The translations under genes and the position numbers were made by a program. The notes below the pieces were generated by a model. The model was not told the DNA's origin. It made no database searches and saw nothing but the letters and a program-made list of their open reading frames with translations. A stretch of DNA of 64,000 nt from Myrica gale (Eukaryota > Streptophyta > Magnoliopsida > Fagales > Myricaceae), in assembly GCA_963930655.1 (NCBI GenBank), contig OZ005620.1:1007001-1071000 (forward strand), in the 5' to 3' direction. How positions within the stretch are numbered: the stretch's first letter is position 1; each line of letters starts with the position of its first letter. Below, piece by piece: positions 12,338 through 23,059 of this stretch.

Positions 12338-15300
12338 TTAGTATTCCACAATTGAGTGGGGCATTTTAATTTTCCCCTTTGACAGATTCGAAGGGAGACC
12401 AACACTCTTTGCCTTAAACGCAGTTTCTGCTGATTCTAGCGCTCGAGAAGCTAGGAGGGCCATCTCAGAGTGGAGTTGGAGACATTTCATAGCCATCTAA
12501 GACAAAAAGTACATAAATGGTCAAATGGGCTTGGATAAAATCTTAAATAAGTTCACAGTACACGAAATTGCAAAAATAAGGGAGGGGAAAAAGAGGGGGG
12601 AAGGGGGGTGGTTGATATAATGATATCAGTAGGACCTAAAGAACTTCAAGAAAACACTTGCATTTCTTGCTTACCGTATAGCACTCTCTATCTGTGTCTG
12701 ACTCAGCTACATGGAGGGCCCATGTGCGAACCCATTCAAGCCCTTCAGAAACCTCAAGATTTCCTTCAGCCAAGGAAGATGCTACATAAGAAGGATGAAG
12801 TGCCACCAATATGCATGAGGCAGCAAAGAGAACAGCTCTTCGGACATATGCTTCCTTGTGATGGCATACCTCCCTGCACAAAGTTAACACCATGGTTTCA
12901 CGGACAGAGAAACAAATGCTTCCCAAAAATGGTTAAAACAAGAAATTTGACGCAACAAAAAAAGTTCAACCAGCCATCAAATAATTATGATAAGCCACCA
13001 GTCAATCACCTAATAGTACACTCCGTCACTTTTATAAACAAGCACGCACTTGTAGGTATCATTGGATTCCAGGTCAAACAGATATTTCTACCCAGCCATT
13101 AGATTCATACTATCTCTGTGACTCAGCCACGAGTGTAGAATCATACCAAAAGTTCACAAAACGATTGTTTAGTTCAGTACCTGGATCTTAAAAAATCTAG
13201 AAGAGGGATTGCCAATGCAGATGCTTCTGGGTTCATTGCTGCACATTTTATACAAACGCCAATCATATATATGAGTTTCCCAAGGACAACAAAATCCCTA
13301 CCAAGCAAGTTGATGCCATGACTTTTTTTTATCAAAACCCTGCATGGCAGGAAGCATACAGGCTGCTGCATACAGCGGAAACTTATTATAGGACCATTCC
13401 ATCTGGTTTTCTAGTATATTTGATGATCTTAGGCTCCATCGGCGTGTCTTCCCTCTCTTGATTTGACTGGGTTTTGGCGGAAGTTCCCTTTCATAACGAC
13501 TAGACCAGTTCAGTAAAGTTCCTGTTTCTGAGATTTCTTTCCAAGAACCAGCTCCAGGAGGCCCTGTGCCACTTGGCAAAAACCACGGTTGACTCTCCGA
13601 AATGCTTGATATGAGGGGTCCTGTCTGATGTTTGGTTCTCATAGTTTTATCATTAGCAAGCTCCTGAGCTGCTTCTGTCATGACATCGAGTATCATAATG
13701 CGTTGACTGATATCTACATTTGGTGAATATAGAAGTTTGTTTAGAGTGTCCAGAGATTCAAATGGACATGTCACAAGCAAGGCTACCAATGCTCTCTGCC
13801 TCTTGTCTTCAGCTAATTCTTCCTCGCCTTCAACAGCTAAATCAGAGCAACGAACCTGTACAAGAGTTCTTACAAGATCACTAGCTACGTGCTTAAGTTC
13901 ATCAGGTGATATTCGAACGAGCTTTTCAGCAACATCAAGAGCCCTCTCCACCTGAAATATAAGATTGGAGGAACTAAATCTCTAGAAAACATCCTTCACC
14001 AACTTTTTAAGCAACTAAGTAAGAGGTTTAACCACCAAGGAGATTGCACCAAAACCTACTACAGTAGGTAATTGCAACCACTTGTCAAATTAACTCCATT
14101 GACAAAAGAGCTTTCACAGATTGCAGAAAAAATGTAGATTATTGGATATCAAAATTGTAAGCTGAATTGTTACTCTCAGAAGAATCTATGGAGAAAAAAA
14201 TGACTAATGAACAACTTACCCCATCAACATCGCCAGATTTCCGTAGTGCCCCAACTACATCAACCAAATGTGAAAATTTTCTTTTCAGATCCGTGTCATC
14301 ATCAGTTAAGTCATATGGCTGTAAAGATGAGTCACTTGAGGAATCAGAGTTCTCACTCGCATTATCATCGTCTCTATCAGAGAACAGTTCATTATTCAGA
14401 GTCACTGGATCAATGATCTCATCTGGATCAACAAACTTAAAATCTGATAACTTCTTTGTTTTACATTGGCTTTAGAGTTGAGGTCTCTTTCTGGCGCGAA
14501 GCTAGATGTTTTACCTTTCCGGATATCTTTATCTGTGCAATCTAAAATATCCAGATTCCCTTTTCCAGGGTTAGCCAACCCAAACTCCCAGCCAATAATG
14601 TCACCACTGCAGCTATCATCAAGGTATAGTGGATTTTTTGGGTCAATTACTTTAGAGAACACTAGAGCAACACTGCTAGCCATTCTCCGAACCAAATGAT
14701 TAGGGCTTTCCAGCCTACCTGCCAGCAACAAAGACAAGATGTAAGTGGAGAAATGCCAGCCAGTTGCATTGCAGGCACACAAACAAAAGAATGGGAAACA
14801 AGCACCTACAGCTAACTCCTTGAAGAATCAAATGCATCACATCTTTAGTCTCATCTAGTTCCTCTTTAGAGATCTTCTCCAGGCAAAGGCCTATAGCTGC
14901 AGACACATCTAAAATTAATTAAGGGGCAACAGAATTTGAAAAAACATTCCTCCAATGCAACAGGGCTTTTTCCGGAAGAAAAATTGACATAGGATTTTCA
15001 TGTCCTTTAGATTAATTTAGACGTCCACAACTTGTCCTGTTCTTGAAATTTAATGTAAAAATTGTTGGAAGTTTCAAGTGGAAGGATAAAAGGAATGGCA
15101 AAGGATACAAATTTGCTGCTCCATTGAAGCTGATTGCACAAACTCCCTTTTAGACCAGACTGCTAGCAGATGCTGCAAAGTGTCTAAGAGACCATGGATA
15201 TTATGACCTTTTGTGAGTGAAGTAGCATCTGGTGGGCATTCAAGAACAGAAAATTGAAGGATCCATCGCAGGCAACAGATAGGAAATGTTTTCCAGAGTA

Positions 15301-18300
15301 AAAATTTGTCAACAAACATGGACCTGAGGGCAAAAGAAATATGAAAATCTTTTTATCTGGAATCAAACAAACAAGAAAGTTGTGTCCTCAGAAAATGAAT
15401 TGAAACAAAGAAAAAAACTGCACTCGTTCCCTGTAAAAAGCTAAAACAAAAAATTACCCACCAAAAGAAACAGTTAAACAAAAACTTACTATCTCATTTA
15501 ACTTCATTCTCCGATGAAGACAGCCTTAATGTCCTGTTTCATATGAAGGGCTAATCCAGGAAACAAAATGCCTGCGAGAACTCTTAAAAACTTAAACATT
15601 AATCTATGAAGTCCATTGAGATTTTAGCACAGGTCCCAATTGAGTAGTGTGACAGGCATGCCTCAGGTTCAAAGTGTCAACCTATGTGTGACACTATTTG
15701 AACACCTAGAGGTATCCAAACAGTTCACTTTTTCACTGTTGAGGAACACGAATATACAAGTTATGAAGGTATTAACTCGAACTTAATGTTTCTTAACAAA
15801 CAAACTAAGCAAATCTTGGTGTAATTGCTGAAATAAAGAACCCTGGATCCTTAACATTCGGCACTACCATGCTGATGTCTATGAATAATAAAATTGAAAC
15901 CAAGCCTTGTAGTCAAAGGTCCAAAATCCGGAAAAACAAAAGGAGATTCTGCCTACTCTATTAGGATCGATACTTGAGAAATTTCAGGCAGCATTGTTAT
16001 GTTGCAACATGTTCTCCCATACCAAAAGCAAAACAAGGAGGAAACTATCTAGAAGGACGCATCTAACTATCACTGGCCTGAATTACAACAAATTGATAAA
16101 ACAAAAGTTCTATATGGTGGATTGCAGTTTCTATTTCATATTCTACATATACACACCTACGAACAGAAAATGAGAGGGAGAGAGAACGAGATAGGGAGAG
16201 GTTCAGAGGTACCAGCTCCGCTTGACCGAGGAAATTAACTATGAAACATGTTTACTGACCTTACTGATGTCTGATGGCTAGTAGTTTGATGAAACAATAA
16301 CCACAGTATCCAGTAAGCTTCAACATCACTTGCATGTTCAGTTGCTAAATGATGCAGAAGCTGCTCAGACATTCTTTCCACAGCATAGGGATCTTTGATT
16401 GCTTCAATCATCTTAAACCAAAACTGGGAACCAGGGTCTGACTTGAATTTATTGGCAACATCTGAATCAATGTTTATCGATAAAAGGCTCAGAACATGCC
16501 TGAGAACTCGTGGGGATATTTCACTCAAAAGAACATCTGCAATAAGAAGAAACGTGAACTCTTTGGTTGCAAATTTAATACTTCTGGCTGGGCAGGATGG
16601 AAGTGAAAATCAACAACGACTATTACACCCAAAAGCAAAATCAACCAAAAAGCTTTTAATTTAGGACAGCCCTCAGAATAGCTAGTAAGACCAGCCAGTG
16701 TGATTCAGAGACAATTACCACCTAAGGAAATTGATGCCAGTATAAGTGAAGAGTAAGAATCTGTAGTCAACAGCCAACAGATTTCACAGTCCTAGCCTTG
16801 TCAGCAGCATTTTATCACATACACTGGTCAGGGAAGTTTCTTCTATTCAAATATGGAAAGTGCATACAGGCAGGCCTAAGCATTTCTATAGATTGTCCGT
16901 ATATAACCCCAACAACCAAAATTTCTTCCCGTAACCGCTTGTCCATGTGTCTCAATCAGTTAGACTTATTCAAATTAAGATATAAGGATCAGGATTTCAA
17001 CCCATCACAATAAAAAGGGCTACTCTACCATCATTTATTATCCTTAGGCTATGTTTGCGTACTAAAATTTTGGCCACCTAAAATTTTATCATCATTACAA
17101 AATACTCTCTCTTCATTTTTTTCACCACCTCCCATAAACTTTTTCACTTTTTCACCAACTTTTTCACTCTCTCTCCACTTTTTCATCAACTTCAATACCT
17201 AAAATTTTGTTTCTCAAACACAACCTTAGTAACCAGTTTCCAATCAAATGAAATACAATATACTGGAAAACAGAAAAGCAACCCATCACTCGTATGAAAA
17301 AATTCTGAATTGTCTCACCTAAAGCACAATTGCAACCCCATACCACACATTCATAAGTTTCACTACCTTTAGCTGTATGCCATTTTTAATAAAAGCTCCT
17401 AATGAATATCTTCAGCAGAATTTAACCATACCCCCCCCCCCCTCCTTTTAAGACACCATCGCATATAACTACAGGAGGTGCACTGGAACCTCTAAGAAGT
17501 AAAAAGGAATACATCAACCAGAATCATGAAGAGGTAACAAGGTACATATTGAATTAACAACTGAAAAAAAGACCTAACAGTTTTAGCACCATCCATCTCA
17601 GCTATTCTATTGTTTGAGAAACAGATACTTCATTAGGTGATTACTTCTTGAGAAACCAATGCATACATACAAACGAACACACACATAAACATATTGGGAT
17701 TTTAGCGCTTCACAATGTTTAAGCTACCTGCAGATCCACGTCGACAAATGCGAGAAAATGTTTCGCCAACAAATAGCAAGGCACCGCCCATGTCACTTTT
17801 ATTGAATATAGTTTTTTTATCTGATGAAGTCTCCTCCCTTTCTTCTGCTAGGGAAAGAAGTTGAATGGTAATCTGCTTGAAGAACGAGCTATAGGATTCT
17901 TGTGAAGAATCAATAAAAAACTAAGGGCAGTGAGACAAAGTTTGATATGGTTTGTGTGTGCCTATTAAATAACTAAATTTTTCCAAGATCAGACAAGTAC
18001 AAACTACAAAAGGAACAATAAAACACTAGATATGTAGATAACTTCTAAATTAAATCGCGAAAGCAGAAATTCATCCATGCACCTATATTACTATTAAATG
18101 AACCCAATCGAAATCCGACAGAAGAGAAATAAGGATACTGTGATGAAAGTGAAATAGGGGCTCTCAACCGAGCTTTGTCAGGAACAGATACAACTATCTG
18201 TGCCAGCCTAGCTACAGTTGGCTTTGACCATTCACCAATGCAATCTTCAGACTTGCAAAATTCTCTAGCCATCTGGAGCACCCCATCATTTTCCAGCAAG

Positions 18301-20176
18301 CAGAGTACAAGTAATCTGTGGTAATCATAGAGGAAGTATAACAGAGCGACTATTAGTAAAAAACTTCAGTTCTTATGGTACAATCCTTGGACACAAATGC
18401 AATTCACAAATGCAGTTCACACACAACTTGGTTTGAGATATATGTGATTGACATAGAAGGGTGAGCATGATATACAATGTCTAATCAGGTATGTGCAACC
18501 TTAGCTACAAAAAGGTGTCTGTAAAAACAATAAAACTATAAAGAAGGAAAATAACTGCAACCTGAATATAAGCAGGTGTCCACCCCCTACCTTTCAGTGT
18601 TCATGTGGACAGAGTTGAGATCGTGGCCATCACTTGCATTCTGCTGTAGACAAGGAACCAAGGTCTGAACCACCTCAGTGACAAGCCCTTCAACAAAGAA
18701 AACATCATAGACATGTACACGTGCCGAAAGAGGGAAACAAGTTAGCCAATTAGAAGCAAGATCTGCATGAAACAGCAATTGTATAAGAAACGATAGACTT
18801 GCATCACAAGCCTGCCAGAAGACAAGGAAAATAACTTTATAAAAGAAGGCTAAATCCTCATCAAGCATGAGTGGGAGAGTAAGATACAATATAACTTTAG
18901 AAAAACAATTCTCGTATTATGTTCTAAAGACCCTCAAGCTCAGGATGTCACCTAATGGCTTGAGAGCATACACTTTTTGCAACTTTGTAAATCTGCAAGA
19001 TATTTCTCTGCCCAACGAGGAACTTCTCTAAGTTCTCAAATCTATGGCTACAATGGCAAGCCAGAAGATCCAAGTATCAGATAGATATAGCCTGATTCTC
19101 TAAAAAATAGGCAGATATTTTTGTCCTTTCTTTGTTGGCATATGAAGAATTTTTTTAAAAAAAGAAGCTAAGATTCCACTTTCCCAAATGTATCCATTCT
19201 GCAGAAAATTTCTTTCAGCCAGTCTGAAATTGATTCCCTCCACTTCTAATTTTATGCGCTTTTGATCTTACAAACCAGTAGCCAATAGATAGAAAGAAAC
19301 CAACCTAATTACTTCCTAATTGTGACATAAGCACAAGATGATATGCGTATGAGGCAATCAATAAAATTACCAAGTAACAGAACCCGAGACAATGTCAGAT
19401 ATGCAGCACCCTGGTAGAACACTTGCCACCACTCCCGCCTCTCTTCTTCAGGAGGGACCTTGGCACTAACGACCTGCACACACCATGAGAACAAAAAAGC
19501 AACGAAAGAAATGAAAATATCGAACTTTCAAGAAAATTATCACAACCCACATTTTCTTGAAAGCCCCACGTAAAAACTGCGCAAACCTGGTCTCTATAAC
19601 GCTGATCAATACTACCTGCAATTCCAGAAATGCATAAAAGTGAGCCAATTTTGCATATATCAAAAAAAGAATAAAAAACGAAACAAAATTCAAGAAGAAA
19701 AGCCGTAAAATATCAAAACCTCGAACCTTTACCAGGTTGGTCATACGATTCTCAATAATATAGCTTACACGGCTACAAACATTAATATATCCGAGTTATT
19801 GATTCCTTTTTCTACTTAGAAAAATAAAGTTCGATTCTGTTCACACAAATATTTAAAACACAATCCTACGAATCCAAATAGTAGACAGAGAGTCGATTAA
19901 AGCGACAAGAATTGAAAAGTTCAGGAACTTCCGCTTCTTTTCATGCAGAAATCCTACGGAAAAATAAGAGGAAATAGAAAATGAACATGAGAGAGCTCGG
20001 GACTGACCTGAGAGAAGAGAGGGATAATCGAGAGGGAAGAGAAGCACAGCGAGGGAGTGAAGTGCGCAAATGACTTGGTCGACGCGCTTGGCGTTCTTTA
20101 TGGCCGAGATTACTTCCCCAACCTTGTCAAGCACTGCGGCCTCGTGTTCTCTCTTTCTCTTTGAAGCGTCCTGCAT
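12338..20176 (-). CDS. TELO2: TELO2/TEL2-family protein (EMB2423-type)
   Basis: TEL2 proteins work with TTI1/TTI2 as a co-chaperone that stabilises PIKK kinases (TOR, ATM, ATR); loss of the Arabidopsis member is known to be embryo-lethal. Thirteen exons: 20008-20176, 19587-19615, 19371-19473, 18591-18762, 18139-18315, 17728-17888, 16260-16536, 15109-15323, 14806-14908, 14220-14714, 13181-13951, 12675-12873 and 12338-12496. They total 3030 bases (1010 codons). The protein begins MQDASKRKREHEAAVLDKVG. An acidic patch (DRDDDNASENSDSSSDSS) precedes the conserved telomere-length-regulation domain (VERALDVAEKLVRISPDELK onward). Two single-base shifts are visible: one A missing near 14465 and one A extra in an A8 run near 13327. 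They cancel in length and both lie in homopolymers, so miscalls are likely. The Ulp1-like pseudogene converges on its 3' end. Confidence 0.93.
17048..17224. mobile_element. MITE-like element in a TELO2 intron
   Basis: This is a 177-base AT-rich insert between exons 6 and 7. Its ends are imperfect inverted repeats (GCTATGTTTG / CAAACACAAC) with inner AAAATTTT blocks, flanked by the 5-base repeat CTTAG (17043-17047 and 17225-17229). It resembles the element at 1518-1821 in end sequence and duplication length. Confidence 0.6.
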
Positions 20177-20793
20177 GATTCATGAGTGATTCGGTTTCTC
20201 TTTCGCTGCCAGGCGACGGCTGAAGCAATGTTTCGGTGGTAAGTGCCAAGTGGTAAGCGCCGAGCTAGAGGATGAACGAGAAACGACGTTGTCGTTTCCA
20301 AGAATCGAAATTATTGAAAATGGGGCGGATTCCATCACCCATCCGGATGGGTCCTGATTATTGGCTGAGATCAAACTTCTGTAAATCGAACAGTATAGAG
20401 GCGTGTCAGGAAATAAATTCAATCCAGACCGACCCGAGACTCGGCTCCCCTCCGAGGTGGCATGCCCGGTACTGTTGATTTAATCCCAAAATATTAAAGC
20501 GATAACCCAATCGTTTGCTGAAGTCCAAAATATGTATTGTGGCGGAAATTTCAGTCATTTAGCGACCATTTCGACGCAATACACTTGAGAATTTTTTTTC
20601 TTAAAAAGTTATCTTGAGAATTTAACTCCAGAGCTGTAACTCTAAACTCTAGGACAGTGACGACGACTCTGTAGATTCTGTAGAATGCGGTGCGTTTCGT
20701 TCTCCCGGTTTCCATTCCTCTTTAAACGGCACGCGGCGAACTTGCTTCGTATTTTCCTGCTTCGCTTTCCCCTGCTGTAACACTTCAGAGTCC
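20177..20793. other. Divergent spacer between TELO2 and the ELP3/HemN chimera
   Basis: No gene was seen. It contains the palindrome at 20281-20297 and should hold the TELO2 promoter. GC-rich sequence near 20690-20790 leads into the ELP3-like start. Confidence 0.5.
20281..20297. promoter_or_regulatory. AAACGAC-GTT-GTCGTTT palindrome upstream of TELO2
   Basis: A perfect 7-base inverted repeat with a 3-base centre lies 105 bases upstream of the TELO2 ATG. Related motifs occur upstream of RPN7 and the kelch gene. A cis-element role is inferred only. Confidence 0.5.
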
Positions 20794-21476
20794 ATGGCGA
20801 CGGCCGTGGTAGCCGAGTCCAGAAAACTTCCCCGACCGGGTAGGGGCGGCTTCGAAGCACCCGGACTAACGGAATAGGAAGCGAGAGTCAGGGCCATCGC
20901 CGAGATCGTCAACTCCATGGTGGACCTCTCCCGCAAAGGCCAGAACGTCGACCTCAACGCACTTAAGTCCGCCGCGTGTCGCAAATACGGCCTCTCACGC
21001 GCCCCAAAGCTCGTGGAGATGAAGCGGCTCTGCCCGAGTCAGACCGCGAGTCCCTGCTCCCCAAGCTTCGGGCCAAGCCGGTCCGGACCGCCTCGGGGAT
21101 AGCCGTCGTGGCCGTCATGTCGAAGCCCCACCGGTGTCCCCACATCGCCACCACGGGGAATATCTGCGTGTACTGCCCTGTTGTGATGCTCTCTCTCAGA
21201 ACTGCAGAAGGCCTAGATCTCAAGTCTTTCGGAGAAGCTTATGGTGACTCTCTTGTTTTGGCCCTTATGAATGTTTATAAACCTTATGTAGAAAGCAGGC
21301 ATGTTGTTTGCTTGGATGAGAACAGTAGAGCTATTAGCGCGGATGAATTTGAGGCTGCATTGTTGGATGAGGACACGATCAAAAGGAGGCTGGCTTATAT
21401 TCGGCTAAGTGATCCAGATGGTTTCCTTCTATCAAATGAGTTGATATCCCGTGCGTTTGGGGTAATAGCTCCATAG
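20794..21476 (+). pseudogene. Chimeric fragment: ELP3 N-terminus joined to HemN-like C-terminus
   Basis: The first part (20794 to about 21180) begins MATAVVAESRKLPRPG and continues through [20 protein letters not shown] to [20 protein letters not shown] and [15 protein letters not shown]. This is the Elongator subunit ELP3 up to its radical-SAM cysteines. ELP3 carries one in-frame TAG after GLTE and one frame shift after PKLVEM. From about 21181 the reading changes to [20 protein letters not shown] through [19 protein letters not shown] to a stop at 21476. I read this as the C-terminal tail of a HemN/coproporphyrinogen-dehydrogenase-like radical-SAM protein. The junction itself is open in frame. 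All ELP3 acetyltransferase and most radical-SAM sequence is absent, so a working enzyme is unlikely. The ELP3 identity is firm; the HemN identity is likely, from remembered family motifs. Confidence 0.78.
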
Positions 21477-23059
21477 CACGACTATCCTTCATTGGAACCA
21501 GGGGGTTGGGGAAGTGACCAGCAGCTGAAAACCATTTATGTGGAAACATTTCATCAGCATCATCCTGGGCTGACCGTTTGAGAAGAGCCAGCAGTATAGC
21601 CCCATTAATGAGAGTCTAAACGGTGGAGATTGTGTGGTGAAGGGCAAAGTACAACTTGCAAAGGATCCCAGTTGTGACATGGCGTTGTGAAGGGGAGTTG
21701 CAAAAAAATAAGTAGTCGAATCTGAGAAAGAACCAGCTTTACTTGAAAAACATTTGATTTGTTCTGATGAAACAAGAAGTTCAAGGCAGCGCATGACAGG
21801 GGATGAACTTTTTTTTTCTTTCTAAATAAACAATAGTATTGCCAAAGAGCAAACAATTCATGGCGAAAAGCACGGACTGTCGTACTAGAGAATGTGCACA
21901 GGGATACAAGAAATAGGAACATGCCTCTCTAAATTAGCCGAGGCTGCCCATTGAACTACTCTAGGGGCAAGCTCATTAGCTTCTCTCTTTACGTGTCAAA
22001 ACTCCCACATCTGACGGGGGATGAACTTGCGTAAAAAGAAAGCAGTCGTTTGACAGTTATTGTCGTTTATCTTTAGCAGGAGTGGACAAGCGCATATCAA
22101 AGTTGAATAGACACAACCAGATGTGCTTTAAGAACATCCATCTTGGGATTATGTGAAGCTAAGTACAGTCTGCTTTGTAATGAAGTTGATAAGTAAAAAT
22201 GATCCAGTTACAATCAATTGTTGGATTTGATAATGTTCAAGAATTTTCTAACTTTGTACGTGACAGTAAGACGTTCGTTTCGTGATTTGTAAACAGGTGA
22301 CGACCCTGCAAAATGCCATTTCTAGCATAATGCATACGAATAACTGTCAATGACACGAACCGTGTTTCCTAATTTCAGAAGCCAAAAACATTTTCTGCCC
22401 TGCTTGAGTTAAAAACAACGTTCGATACATTGTATGGGTACATGCAAAAGGGCTGTATACAAAATGGGACCCTGCAGATTGCCATTTCTCAGATGCATAA
22501 TCATCTGGTTCTGAAAATTGACGCAGCAGGGCAAGAACTAGATGGCAGACAAATATGCACTTAAGCCAGAACAAGTATCAAGAAAGGTGTCCAATGGAAA
22601 AAAGTTCCAATCCAATAAAAAGAAGATAATGGACAAAATTCAATATATCTTTTATCGTTTCTTTAACAAATGGATCCTTATCAGGGGAGCTGAAGGTTAC
22701 ACAAGCAAATGGAACTCTAGCTAGGTTGTCCTCCCAGTACGTTCAAACATCCCCAACACAATTTCTTTCCTTGGCCTTTAGTGGCAGCTAAAGATTTACA
22801 GAGCGTTCTATTGGAAGAAAGTGTTGACGTATACAATTAATTTTGCCATATCCTTCAGTTCACCTACTGATGATTGAAATAGCCTAACCTGCATCTAAAC
22901 AACAATTGAGTAGGACAATATCATTGAGATGAAACTACAGGAAATTTCATGCTATCATAGATGGAAAATATATGAGGCATGTTATACATGACTTGATAAT
23001 CAACGTACTCTATTACTGTATTTTCTCATTGTATAAGAAGTGTCCAAATAGATTACCAG
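21477..23059. other. Spacer between the chimera and the C2H2 gene
   Basis: It holds a short LINE copy (21811-22016) and otherwise no recognisable gene. The 3' ends of the plus-strand chimera and the minus-strand C2H2 gene converge here. Confidence 0.5.
21811..22016 (-). mobile_element. Short 5'-truncated LINE with RNase H tail
   Basis: Read on the minus strand, the fragment codes for REANELAPRVVQWAASANL and a stop, the end of a LINE RNase H domain, then a short 3' UTR and poly(A). The direct repeat GGGGATGAACTT flanks it (21799-21810 and 22017-22028), so both ends are fixed. Only about 206 bases were copied. Confidence 0.85.

Noticed and set aside
12608-13102. 164-codon plus-strand open frame
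   Set aside because: Antisense to TELO2 exon 12 and its intron; no conserved motif.
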